Positions 26,648 through 34,992 of a DNA stretch of 49,025 nt are shown here, in pieces. The stretch lies in assembly GCA_024275575.1 (NCBI GenBank), contig JAJRYV010000065.1, positions 1 to 49,025 on the forward strand, in the 5' to 3' direction. The position numbers and the translations under genes were made by a program. Origin of the DNA: a bacterium (lineage in GTDB: Bacteria; Zhuqueibacterota; Zhuqueibacteria; Zhuqueibacterales; Geothermadaptataceae). Under the pieces are notes generated by a model that worked only from the letters and a program-made list of their open reading frames with translations, did no database searches and had not been told where the DNA came from. Positions within the stretch are counted from its first letter, which is position 1; each line of letters starts with the position of its first letter.

Positions 26648-28060
26648 TTATGCTGGCGATAATTTTATGTTTTTATCGTTCAACAACCCGTCCATGGATT
26701 TGACTTTTTCAGAAATTTTATAGGCCTGTTCAATACAATCACCAACCGAGATGCCACCGCGGAAATTGCCGTAAATATGCAGCCCCGGCAGTTGTGCTTC
26801 CGCCTGTTCGATGACAGCAAGTTTTAATCCGTGACCGAGCATGTATTGGGGAATCGCTTTTGGCCAGCGTTTTATTTTGGTGAAAACCGGCCGGGATATG
26901 AAACCCAGTAAAGATTGCAGCTCCTCTGTGATAATTTTTTGCAACCCGGTATCATTCTGCGCGAGCAGTTCCGGTTGTCGCATGCCACCGATAAATGCGG
27001 TAAAAGCTGCGAAACCTGAGGGCGCCCGCTGCGGGAACAGGCTCGAGTTCCAGATAGAACCAAGAATCCGGCGTTGTTCGCATTGAGGAACGAGCATACC
27101 GAAACCGTCGAGAGGGTGAGTGATTGTATCCCTCTTATAACCCTGATAAATTACGGCGACTTGCGCATAGGGGATGGAATGCAGCACAGCAGCAGCTTGC
27201 TCATTGAGATTTTCGATCATCGCGGCTGTGATATAAGCCGGTGTTGCCAATATGACCTGCCGCACTGCGATCGTTTTTCCATCTTGCCGGTGAATCGCAA
27301 ATCCATCTTCATCTTTGCTCACCGATTTGACGGCACAGCCCGTTGTCAATTCTTCTTGCAGCAATTGCGCCAGCCGGTCTGTCAGGCTTTGCATGCCTTT
27401 TTCAAAGGAAAAAAGTCCTGCTCTCGTACGATCGACTTCACCTGATTTTTTACGTTCTTTCCGCTTTCTGATTGCGCCTTTAATCAAACCGCCGTATTGT
27501 TTTTCCAACAGCCAGACGCGTTTGAAAGCATGTTTCACACTGAGTTTTTCGGGATCACCGGCGTAAACGCCGGCGACGAACGGATTGATCATATAATCGA
27601 GCGCTTCCTGCCCGATTCGCCGGCGCACAAAGTCGGCAAGGCTTTCTTCTTCCTTGTCGCGTTTCTGCGGCACAATAACATCGGCGAGCAGACGCAATTT
27701 GCCACGAAAACTCAGCAGCTTCGAGGTGAGAAATGCTGGCGGCGAAAGCGGCGCCGCACAGAGCTTGCCGTCGCGAACGATGTAGCGGTTTGCCGCAGCT
27801 TCATTGGCAAATTTCTGTTCGTTTTCCAGGCCAATATCAGCAATAAAATCAGCGAGTAATCGGGTCGAAGCCAGGGTGCTGTTCGGACCCTGATCGAATA
27901 AATAACCTTCGTTAAACCGCGTTCGGATAACACCGCCGGCTTCCTCCCGTTTTTCCAAAACACTTACCTTTTTGCCTGCCTTTTTCAAAAGCCAAGCGGT
28001 TGACAATCCTGTTACGCCGCCTCCGATTATACAAACATCAATTGCTGATGGTGTACTCAT
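26648..28060 (-). CDS. hemG: Oxygen-dependent protoporphyrinogen oxidase (HemY-type HemG)
   Basis: This FAD flavoprotein oxidises protoporphyrinogen IX to protoporphyrin IX with O2. The N-terminal FAD fold is clear (CIIGGGVTGLSTAWLLKKAG at residues 10-29, then SVLEKREEAGGVIRT). FDQGPNSTLAS, PFVAGVYAGDPEKLSVKHAF and the C-terminal LPGLHIYGNFRGGISVGDCIE are family signatures. At 470 residues it matches PPOX length. This is the aerobic HemY class (often named hemG or hemY), not the flavodoxin-like E. coli HemG. It lies 33 bases after hemN. Confidence 0.93.
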   Translation of the reverse strand: MSTPSAIDVCIIGGGVTGLSTAWLLKKAGKKVSVLEKREEAGGVIRTRFNEGYLFDQGPNSTLASTRLLADFIADIGLENEQKFANEAAANRYIVRDGKLCAAPLSPPAFLTSKLLSFRGKLRLLADVIVPQKRDKEEESLADFVRRRIGQEALDYMINPFVAGVYAGDPEKLSVKHAFKRVWLLEKQYGGLIKGAIRKRKERKKSGEVDRTRAGLFSFEKGMQSLTDRLAQLLQEELTTGCAVKSVSKDEDGFAIHRQDGKTIAVRQVILATPAYITAAMIENLNEQAAAVLHSIPYAQVAVIYQGYKRDTITHPLDGFGMLVPQCEQRRILGSIWNSSLFPQRAPSGFAAFTAFIGGMRQPELLAQNDTGLQKIITEELQSLLGFISRPVFTKIKRWPKAIPQYMLGHGLKLAVIEQAEAQLPGLHIYGNFRGGISVGDCIEQAYKISEKVKSMDGLLNDKNIKLSPA

Positions 28061-28093
28061 ATTTCATCCATAATTCACGCTATTTCCATGCGG

Positions 28094-29476
28094 CTACACC
28101 GTTCTCGAAAACCGCTGTTTTTTGTTTATTTTCAAATATTTATCAAAAGTCATAGCAATGTTGCGAATGACAAAAACTCCATTTTCTTTTATCTGAATGG
28201 AATCATCCTCCAGCGACAGCAGGCCATCTCCGGTAAACGCTTGCAATTCCTTTAACTCTCCAGCAAAATAATCATGAAAATCGATTTTAAATTTACGATT
28301 GATGGCTTTGAAATCGAGGGAAAAATCACACATGATGCGCATGATGACTTCGCGGCGCAGAAGATCATCCTCGCTCAGTTTAAAACCTTTTTCTACCGGT
28401 AGTTTACCCTGATCGAGCATTTTGTAATACTCCGGCAATGTTTTATAGCTTTGCGCATATGTTTCCGCGGTCTGGCTGATTCCGGACATGCCGTGGGCGA
28501 TAATATCGCAATCAGCATGAGTGGAATAGCCCTGAAAATTGCGATAGAGCGATTTGTTTTCCAGCGCCTGCGCCAGCTCATCTTCAGGCAGCGCAAAGTG
28601 GTCCATGCCGATAAAAACATATCCCGCTTCCGTCAGCCGTTCGATGCACATTTTCAGGATTTTCAACTTTTCTTCCGGCCCCGGCAGCGTTGCCGTATCG
28701 ATGATCTGCTGATGTTTTTTCAGCCACGGCACATGGGCATAATTAAACAATGCCAGCCGGTCCGGATGAATGGTCAACAAACGGTCGAGTGTGTCGTTAA
28801 ATGTCCACTCTGTTTGAAAGGGCAAGCCGTAAATAAAATCGAGGTTGACACTTTCAAACCCCAGTTCCCGGCCCATTGCAACGAAATTTCGTGTCAGGAT
28901 TTCGGGCTGCAGCCGGTTGATGGCTTTCTGTGTCGGTTCGTGGAAATCCTGCACGCCCATGCTCATGCGGTTGAAACCCACCTCCCGTAACGCCAGCAAA
29001 TGAGCTTTTGTCAATTTGCGGGGGTCGATTTCCACGCTGATTTCGGCGTTGTCGGCAAAAGTATAATGCTTGCGGATCACCTCGCCCAAAATACGAATCT
29101 GATCCGGCGTGAGAAATGTCGGTGTGCCGCCGCCCCAGTGCATCTGTCTGACGATGCGCTTGCCGGTATTCGCCGAGAGCAGATCGATCTCTTTGAGCAC
29201 ATACTGCAAATAATCGGCAACCTTTTTCGCATTGCGCGCCACCATCATCGTGCAGCCACAATAATAACACAATTGATGGCAAAAAGGAATATGAAAATAC
29301 AATGAGAGCGCCCGCTCTCGATAAACCGGGTTGGCCAGTTGATTTTTAAAAATATCAATAGAAAAATCAGCAGAGAATTGCGGCGCTGTCGGATAGCTGG
29401 TATATCGCGGCCCGGGTTTATCATATTTTTTCAGCAGGTCGATGTCGACGCTGAGTTTTTTCGTTTGCGTGATCAT
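28094..29476 (-). CDS. hemN: Oxygen-independent coproporphyrinogen III oxidase (radical SAM)
   Basis: The 460-residue enzyme decarboxylates coproporphyrinogen III to protoporphyrinogen IX with two SAM radicals and no O2. The HemN cluster signature is intact: C66, C70, C73 and C75 in FCHQLCYYCGC. GPRYTSYPTAP at the N-terminus, QMHWGGGTPTFL and SMGVQDFHEPTQKAINR are true-HemN features; HemW proteins lack the first. The ATG overlaps the hemE stop by one base (TAATG), giving tight translational coupling. The next gene encodes an O2-dependent enzyme, so the operon mixes both oxygen regimes. Confidence 0.95.
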   Translation of the reverse strand: MITQTKKLSVDIDLLKKYDKPGPRYTSYPTAPQFSADFSIDIFKNQLANPVYRERALSLYFHIPFCHQLCYYCGCTMMVARNAKKVADYLQYVLKEIDLLSANTGKRIVRQMHWGGGTPTFLTPDQIRILGEVIRKHYTFADNAEISVEIDPRKLTKAHLLALREVGFNRMSMGVQDFHEPTQKAINRLQPEILTRNFVAMGRELGFESVNLDFIYGLPFQTEWTFNDTLDRLLTIHPDRLALFNYAHVPWLKKHQQIIDTATLPGPEEKLKILKMCIERLTEAGYVFIGMDHFALPEDELAQALENKSLYRNFQGYSTHADCDIIAHGMSGISQTAETYAQSYKTLPEYYKMLDQGKLPVEKGFKLSEDDLLRREVIMRIMCDFSLDFKAINRKFKIDFHDYFAGELKELQAFTGDGLLSLEDDSIQIKENGVFVIRNIAMTFDKYLKINKKQRFSRTV

Positions 29477-30552
29477 TATGCCGGTGTCCCGTTTTGGAGA
29501 AGGATTGCCTCATCCGCTGCGTGGAATCGCGGGCTGTAATTTCGTACGGTTTCGACGAGCAGTTTAACATTTTCCACCGGTGTTTGCGGTGTAATGCCAT
29601 GTCCCAGATTAAAAACATGAGCGTGTCCGTTACCATAAGCATTGATGACTTTTTGCACTTCAACTTCAAGGATTTCCGGGCCGGCATAGAGCGCGGCAGG
29701 GTCAAGATTGCCCTGCAGTGCAACCTGATTACCGAGTTTTTCACGCACAGCGGCCAAGCTAGTTTGCCAGTCGATGCCCAGTGCATGGGCGCCGGTCGCG
29801 GCCAGTTCTTGTAAACTATGGTTGGCGCCGCGGGCAAACAGGATCAGCGGAATACCGCTATCTTTCAGATTATCTACAATTTTTGTCAGATAGGGCAACG
29901 AGAAGGCACGAAACTGTTCTTCAGTGAGAAATCCGCCCCAGCTATCGAAAATCTGCACCGCGCTCGCGCCGGCTTCGATTTGCTGCAATAGAAATGATGT
30001 CACAGCCCGGGTTAATTTATCGAGCAACTGATGCATGGCGCGTGGTTCATTGAACAAAAATGATTTTGCATATTGAAAAGTTTTGCTGCCGCGGCCTTCG
30101 AGCATGTAAGCGGCAAGGGTCCACGGCGCGCCGGCAAAGCCGATAACCGGTACACGATTATCGAGCGTTGTGCGTGTCAGACGAATGGCATCGCAGGTGG
30201 CTTGCAGCAGTTTGGAATCCTGTGGTATGGGCAATTTTTCCACAGCTTCGACAGAGCGCAGCGGTTTTTCAAAAACCGGCCCTTGCCCTTCAAAAACATC
30301 CATTTCCAAACCCATCGCATGGGGGATGACGAGGATGTCGGAAAAGATAATCGCCGCATCAACACCGATGATATCGACCGGCTGCACTGTAACTTCCGCA
30401 GCGAGTTCCGGAGTGTAAACCATTTCGAGAAAACTGGCTTTTTCACGCACGGCACGGTATTCCGGCAGATAGCGCCCCGCCTGCCGCATGATCCAAACCG
30501 GGGTGCGCGGCACAGCCTGCCGGTTTAATGCTTTTATTAATAAATCATTCAT
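29476..30552 (-). CDS. hemE: Uroporphyrinogen decarboxylase
   Basis: The enzyme removes four carboxyl groups from uroporphyrinogen III to give coproporphyrinogen III. The N-terminal signature PVWIMRQAGRYLPEYRAVR is present, followed by DAAIIFSDILVIPHAMG, GFAGAPWTLAAYMLEG, QIFDSWGGFL and a C-terminal HVFNLGHGI. At 358 residues it matches the family. Its start codon overlaps the end of hemD by 8 bases, and its stop overlaps the hemN start. Confidence 0.97.
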   Translation of the reverse strand: MNDLLIKALNRQAVPRTPVWIMRQAGRYLPEYRAVREKASFLEMVYTPELAAEVTVQPVDIIGVDAAIIFSDILVIPHAMGLEMDVFEGQGPVFEKPLRSVEAVEKLPIPQDSKLLQATCDAIRLTRTTLDNRVPVIGFAGAPWTLAAYMLEGRGSKTFQYAKSFLFNEPRAMHQLLDKLTRAVTSFLLQQIEAGASAVQIFDSWGGFLTEEQFRAFSLPYLTKIVDNLKDSGIPLILFARGANHSLQELAATGAHALGIDWQTSLAAVREKLGNQVALQGNLDPAALYAGPEILEVEVQKVINAYGNGHAHVFNLGHGITPQTPVENVKLLVETVRNYSPRFHAADEAILLQNGTPA

Positions 30553-31369
30553 AATCGAGACTCCAGTCTGATTCTAAATTGTTCTTTTCAAAAAAGTGCA
30601 GTGCGTTTTGTGCCTGAAAATGGGTGATGATTTTTTTCAATATCGCTGCCGTCGTCGGCTGCCCGGCAGTTATAATTTTTGCAAAACCGTCCCGGCGCAG
30701 CGCCCCTTCCGTCGTTGCACCGATTGCCGCACAAAATATGGATTTCACCAAACCTTCACAACTTGCGGGAACAACCCGACTGAAAGCGGCGACCGCCGAT
30801 GGGCTATAGAAAATCAATAAATCCGGGATGACCTGCAGCAGCAGCAGAATTGCTTTTGCGTCAACGGCGTTCACCGGCTCATAAATTTCGAGGCGCTCAT
30901 AAGACAACTGCGCAGCCGCAAGTTGTGCTTCCATCGTTGCATCAGCAGCGCGGCTGACCGGATGTATGATTGCATCATTTTTTGCGGAATTTTCGATGAT
31001 GCCGGCTGCAAATTCGCGGCTGTCTTTTGCTTTCGCATTGCAGCATTTGCCGTTGAAATGACAGCTGAGCAAGCGTGTTGTTTTATCGTTGATGCCAAAG
31101 CAAATAACATCCACCGGCAGGTTGTAATTCAAAGCATTCACCTGGGTAAAAAATTCTCCCACGGCAACCTGGCTGGTAAAAATCAGCCTGCTTCCCGGAG
31201 TAATTTTTTGCAAGCGTTCAGGGTTCAGAGGGATGGAGTGAAAACGGATACACGGCAGGTAGATCATTTCCGCGCCTTCTTTTTGCAGCAGGCCGTGCAG
31301 GTCATCGCTGGTTTGCAGCGGGCGTGTGAGAACGACACGGCGTCCGCAAAGTATCCTGGTATCAACCAT
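30545..31369 (-). CDS. hemD: Uroporphyrinogen-III synthase
   Basis: The enzyme cyclises hydroxymethylbilane with inversion of ring D. HemD is poorly conserved, but the pattern fits: GRRVVLTRPLQTSDDLHGLL at the start, SRLIFTSQVAVGEFF, YEPVNAVDAKAILLLL, LLIFYSPSAVAAFSRV, CAAIGATTEGALRRDGF and QPTTAAILKKI. The position between hemC and hemE supports the call. I chose ATG 31369, which overlaps the hemC end by 8 bases; the GTG at 31402 would add 11 residues without recognisable function. Cysteine content is higher than usual (CCNAKAK), with no known role. Confidence 0.88.
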   Translation of the reverse strand: MVDTRILCGRRVVLTRPLQTSDDLHGLLQKEGAEMIYLPCIRFHSIPLNPERLQKITPGSRLIFTSQVAVGEFFTQVNALNYNLPVDVICFGINDKTTRLLSCHFNGKCCNAKAKDSREFAAGIIENSAKNDAIIHPVSRAADATMEAQLAAAQLSYERLEIYEPVNAVDAKAILLLLQVIPDLLIFYSPSAVAAFSRVVPASCEGLVKSIFCAAIGATTEGALRRDGFAKIITAGQPTTAAILKKIITHFQAQNALHFFEKNNLESDWSLDYE

Positions 31370-32294
31370 GGACCAAAATTGTTGAAAGAATTCTCGCAGC
31401 ACCGGCTTCGAGCAGCTTTGCCGTTACCTCATTTGCAGCCAATTCATATTCAGCAGCTTTCCGCTGCGCGCGCGCCTCGACGAATTCACCATTTCCCAGG
31501 CTGATGACACGCCCGTGCAAACACAGTATATCATTTTTCACCTCACCAAAAACCGCGACGGGAACGGCGCAGCCACCGCCAAGTTTATTGAGCACCATGC
31601 GCTCAGCCGTAGCTGCGGCAAAGGTGCGAAAATCGTTCAATTTTTGAATGGTTTCGATGGTGTCGGCATCTTCGGCGCGTGTCTGAATGCCCAGCACACC
31701 CTGCGCCGGCGCCGGCAGCATCACCTCTTTGGGCCAATAGCAGGTGATTTTATCAGCCAAATCGAGGCGCTTCAAACCCGCAGCCGCGAGAATTGTGGCA
31801 TCGTATTCTCCTTCATCGACCTTGCGCATGCGTGTATCGACATTGCCGCGAATATCTTTGATGATGCAATAAGGAAATTTTGTCTTCAGTTGCGCGGCCC
31901 GGCGTGCACTGCTGCTGCCGATGACTGTGCCGGCGGAAATATCGTCGATAGATTTAATTTTTTGTGAATAGAGCACATCGCCGGCATCGACACGTGGTGG
32001 CATGGCGGCGATGCACAAACCAGGTGTATCCTCAGTGGGCAAATCTTTCAAACTATGTACCGCGACATCGATTTCTTTTTGCAGCAACGCATTTTCAATT
32101 TCTTTGACAAAAACGCCTTTGCCGGGCATCAAAGTGAGCGGCGTATCCAGCACCTTGTCGCCCTGTGTGTGTATGATTTTTAACTCGCATTTCAAATGCG
32201 GGTTGTTTTTTTCAACTGCTGCCAGCATTTGTTTTGATTGGGCCAGCGCCAGCTTGCTGCCCCGCGATCCAAAGGTGAGTCTCTTCCTGTCCAT
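31362..32294 (-). CDS. hemC: Porphobilinogen deaminase (hydroxymethylbilane synthase)
   Basis: The enzyme links four porphobilinogen units into hydroxymethylbilane. The N-terminus FGSRGSKLALAQSKQ, the substrate motifs VAVHSLKDLPT and GSSSARRAAQL, RGNVDTRMRKVDEGEYDA, APAQGVLGIQ and the dipyrromethane-carrying Cys242 (LGGGCAVPVA) are all present. The length of 310 residues is normal. It lies 14 bases after hemA and overlaps hemD. Confidence 0.97.
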   Translation of the reverse strand: MDRKRLTFGSRGSKLALAQSKQMLAAVEKNNPHLKCELKIIHTQGDKVLDTPLTLMPGKGVFVKEIENALLQKEIDVAVHSLKDLPTEDTPGLCIAAMPPRVDAGDVLYSQKIKSIDDISAGTVIGSSSARRAAQLKTKFPYCIIKDIRGNVDTRMRKVDEGEYDATILAAAGLKRLDLADKITCYWPKEVMLPAPAQGVLGIQTRAEDADTIETIQKLNDFRTFAAATAERMVLNKLGGGCAVPVAVFGEVKNDILCLHGRVISLGNGEFVEARAQRKAAEYELAANEVTAKLLEAGAARILSTILVHG

Positions 32295-32308
32295 CGCTAA
32301 CTTTCGTT

Positions 32309-33595
32309 TTAGTTTTGTACCCGAATATCAAATAAATCGCCAACAGACTGCATGAGCCCGGCAGCCTGTCCGGCGGAGGCTTTTTCCCGCAGTACCCGTG
32401 TCGGTTCACGCAAAATGCGACTCGTCAATTTATTGATTAATTTTTCCAGAATTTGCTGATCGTGCTGGTCGAGATTTTCGAAGCGGCGCAGCGCCCAGTT
32501 CAGTTCGGTTTCCCCGGCTGCAGTAACTTTTTGCCGCAATGCCGAAATGACGCCACTCACCTGGCGAATCCGCTGGTTCTCGTAGTATTCATCCATCTCT
32601 TCGTGCAGAATTTCAGCGGCGCGGGCGAGATCATCGGAACTCAGGCGTTCATCGCGATAGCCGTTGGATTTGATCTCAGTGAAATCGATGAGTTTGACAT
32701 CGGCCAAATCCAGCACATCGGTATCGATGTCGCGTGGCATGGCGATATCGATGAGATGGAGCGCGTGTCCGGATTTGCGGTTTACCTGTGAGAGCAGGGT
32801 TTTATCGATAAATTTCACCTCGCTACCGTAGGCGGAAAAAACGATATCAGCCGTATACAAAGCTTGGTTCAGGCTGGAAAACGGCAAAACAACGGCGCCG
32901 TATTTCGAAAATTTTTCCTGGCGGCTTTCCGCATTACGGCTGAAAACCTGAATGTTTTTAATGCCTTTGTTTTTCATGTGGCTGGCGGCTAACTGCGCCA
33001 TCTTGCCCGTTCCGATAATGATTGCATTGATTTCATGATCGAACTTTGATGAGGCAGTTAAAAAATCGATCGCCAGACCACTTAAAGAAATTTGAATTTG
33101 CCCGAGGCGAGTTTCGGTGCGAACTCGTTTGCCGGCTTTTAGCGCTGATTCAAAAATTGCTCCGAGGTGACTCGTCACCAGTTGATTCTGAACCGCAACC
33201 TGATACGCATTTTTAACCTGCCCCTGAATTTGTGTTTCACCGATTGCCAACGAATTGAGACCGGCCGTGGTTTGGAACAGATGCTGAATAACCTCGTTGT
33301 CGTTAAAAATTTTCGCGTAAAATTTAAAGTTTTCAACCGGAAGTCCGCTGTATTCAGCGACACGCTCAAACAGTGCAGTATAAACCTGCGCCGCAATTTC
33401 CGGATAATTCCCGGAAATCGAAAAGTAAAACTCAGTTCGATTGCAAGTCGAAAGCACGATTAATTCTGTGACAGACGGGCAGCCCGATGTCACTTTGCGA
33501 ACGAATTCAATGGCGTCATCTTCAGAAAAAGAGAGTTTTTCCAGAATAAACATAGGTGTATTTTGCAGATGAAATGAGATCAGTCCGAATTCCAC
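32309..33595 (-). CDS. hemA: Glutamyl-tRNA reductase
   Basis: The enzyme reduces glutamyl-tRNA(Glu) with NADPH to glutamate-1-semialdehyde, the committed and usually regulated step. The catalytic Cys51 lies in LSTCNRTEFY. The NADPH domain shows IIIGTGKMAQLAASHMKNKG, and the C-terminal dimerisation helix covers about residues 330-425. It starts at GTG 33595, with AAAGGA six bases upstream. It is the first gene of the operon hemACDENGBHL, so its promoter in the A/T-rich region just upstream drives the whole pathway. Confidence 0.95.
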   Translation of the reverse strand: MEFGLISFHLQNTPMFILEKLSFSEDDAIEFVRKVTSGCPSVTELIVLSTCNRTEFYFSISGNYPEIAAQVYTALFERVAEYSGLPVENFKFYAKIFNDNEVIQHLFQTTAGLNSLAIGETQIQGQVKNAYQVAVQNQLVTSHLGAIFESALKAGKRVRTETRLGQIQISLSGLAIDFLTASSKFDHEINAIIIGTGKMAQLAASHMKNKGIKNIQVFSRNAESRQEKFSKYGAVVLPFSSLNQALYTADIVFSAYGSEVKFIDKTLLSQVNRKSGHALHLIDIAMPRDIDTDVLDLADVKLIDFTEIKSNGYRDERLSSDDLARAAEILHEEMDEYYENQRIRQVSGVISALRQKVTAAGETELNWALRRFENLDQHDQQILEKLINKLTSRILREPTRVLREKASAGQAAGLMQSVGDLFDIRVQN

Positions 33596-33915
33596 TTTTT
33601 TCCTTTCGTTGCAGTTTCAATAAATCTGGTAACGCCGTTTCTCTGGCAATCGCTATGCCGGACTTCTTTTCCGTTTGTGCAAAAAAAAGACAAGCTCAAA
33701 TTAGTTTTTATTTTTTATAAAAGTTTCGTTTTTTGGTTGAATTACCCCCGGTGCTTTTTTCATTTTGGAAAAAAATTTTTCAATCCGAAACGTCAATTAA
33801 TGCAATTTTTCTAATAGAAGAAGGGGACAAGGGTGAATTAAAAACTGAAAATGAAAAGATTTTTTTGCCCTGCTCCGAAGAATGTATGTCTTCTGTTTTT
33901 CAACCCGTGGTTTTG
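33596..33915. other. A/T-rich region with the probable promoter of the haem operon
   Basis: This 320-base stretch lies between the end of the HlyD-like gene and hemA, both on the minus strand. It is rich in A and T runs (33680-33800). An open frame on the plus strand through it continues antisense to the HlyD-like gene and has no recognisable content. No terminator was identified with confidence. Confidence 0.45.
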
Positions 33916-34971
33916 TTAAAAAAGGGGTCTTTTCACATAAACCTTGACTTTCATCGCGAGAATATGGTTGTTCGGCCTGTTATTCGCGGGTTTTATTTCG
34001 GCGACAATCATATTCTGCGGCGCGGCAAACTGACCACGGTAAACATGTGGTGTGGCATCTGCTGCGATATAAATTTTCTGAATAACTCCGAGACTGCGTT
34101 TACCATTTTCGAAGCGAATGCGCACCTGGTCACCAATCTCGAAAGCCCCTTCTGCCGCGACATTAAAAAACGCTTTGATGAAAAAATTCTCCATTGCCGC
34201 AATTTTAACGACCGCTTCTCCCGGCGTGACCACCTCCCCAATATTTTGCACCACCGCCGTCACCTTCCCGGAAATCGGCGCCCGCAAAACCCGGTCTTCC
34301 GGCCAGATTTTGATGGTGTCCGGCAGCACACGCTTAAAATGATAGCCATTGCCTGCACCGGTGGCATTGTTGACATCAGCAAATAGGGTATTGATCAGGC
34401 GCTGAGCAGCTTTCGCTTTTGTGCGCAAAAGGATGAGCTGCTTACCTGTTGTCTGCACTTTGCCACTGATTAGATTATATTGCGATCGCGAAATAGCGCT
34501 CGCCTGCAGTAATTTCATCGCACGTTTTTTTTCCCGCCGCCGCTGCCGCAATTCATCTTCGAGCAGGCTGATTTCTTTCTTAAGAATTTTCAGCTCATTT
34601 TCCGCCTCTACAAGACGGCGACGAAGCCCCGACTGGCTGCCTGGTGAATAGAAGAAATTATCAGCGCCAAAACCGTAACCGCCGAGATAGATCAGTGGAT
34701 CGCCGCGCTGCACGAAATCGTTGATACTGCAATTTATTTTGACTATTGTTCCCGGGAATTGCGTCTCGACAAAAGACTCGCGCGAACTGATAAAACCAGT
34801 GCCCTCGATGTACAGCGAGTTACGATAAATCCACGAAGCAACCTTGAAAAGCAGAAACAAAATGATGGTCAGATAAATGATTTTTCCCCACGGCACGGGG
34901 CTGCTTTTTTTATGTTCCTGCGTCGATTGTACGAGACTGGCGTTATGTTTTTTAATTCTCCGGGCCCGCAT
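33916..34971 (-). CDS. HlyD-like membrane fusion/periplasmic adaptor protein of the polysaccharide operon
   Basis: The 351-residue protein has a basic cytoplasmic N-terminus and one membrane anchor (about residues 30-49). A biotinyl-lipoyl-like strand region follows (FPGTIVKINCSINDFVQRGDPLIYL). A coiled-coil hairpin lies at about 113-195 and includes ENELKILKKEISLLEDELRQ, and the second half of the lipoyl domain reads LRAPISGKVTAVVQNIGEVVTPGE. C-terminal beta-barrel residues follow. Such adaptors bridge an inner-membrane transporter or synthase to an outer-membrane channel. Here no ABC or RND pump lies nearby, but a GT2 synthase and a TolC-like protein do, as with the MFP partner (BgsB) of the mixed-linkage glucan synthase in Sinorhizobium. 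It starts 21 bases after the TolC-like gene. Confidence 0.85.
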   Translation of the reverse strand: MRARRIKKHNASLVQSTQEHKKSSPVPWGKIIYLTIILFLLFKVASWIYRNSLYIEGTGFISSRESFVETQFPGTIVKINCSINDFVQRGDPLIYLGGYGFGADNFFYSPGSQSGLRRRLVEAENELKILKKEISLLEDELRQRRREKKRAMKLLQASAISRSQYNLISGKVQTTGKQLILLRTKAKAAQRLINTLFADVNNATGAGNGYHFKRVLPDTIKIWPEDRVLRAPISGKVTAVVQNIGEVVTPGEAVVKIAAMENFFIKAFFNVAAEGAFEIGDQVRIRFENGKRSLGVIQKIYIAADATPHVYRGQFAAPQNMIVAEIKPANNRPNNHILAMKVKVYVKRPLF

Positions 34972-34992
34972 CTATCGCATCCCTACAAGTTT

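Noticed and set aside
33733-34386. 217-codon plus-strand frame upstream of and antisense to the HlyD-like gene
   Set aside because: Most of it is the reverse strand of a well-supported gene, no ribosome-binding site precedes it, and the non-overlapping part is A/T-rich without recognisable motifs.
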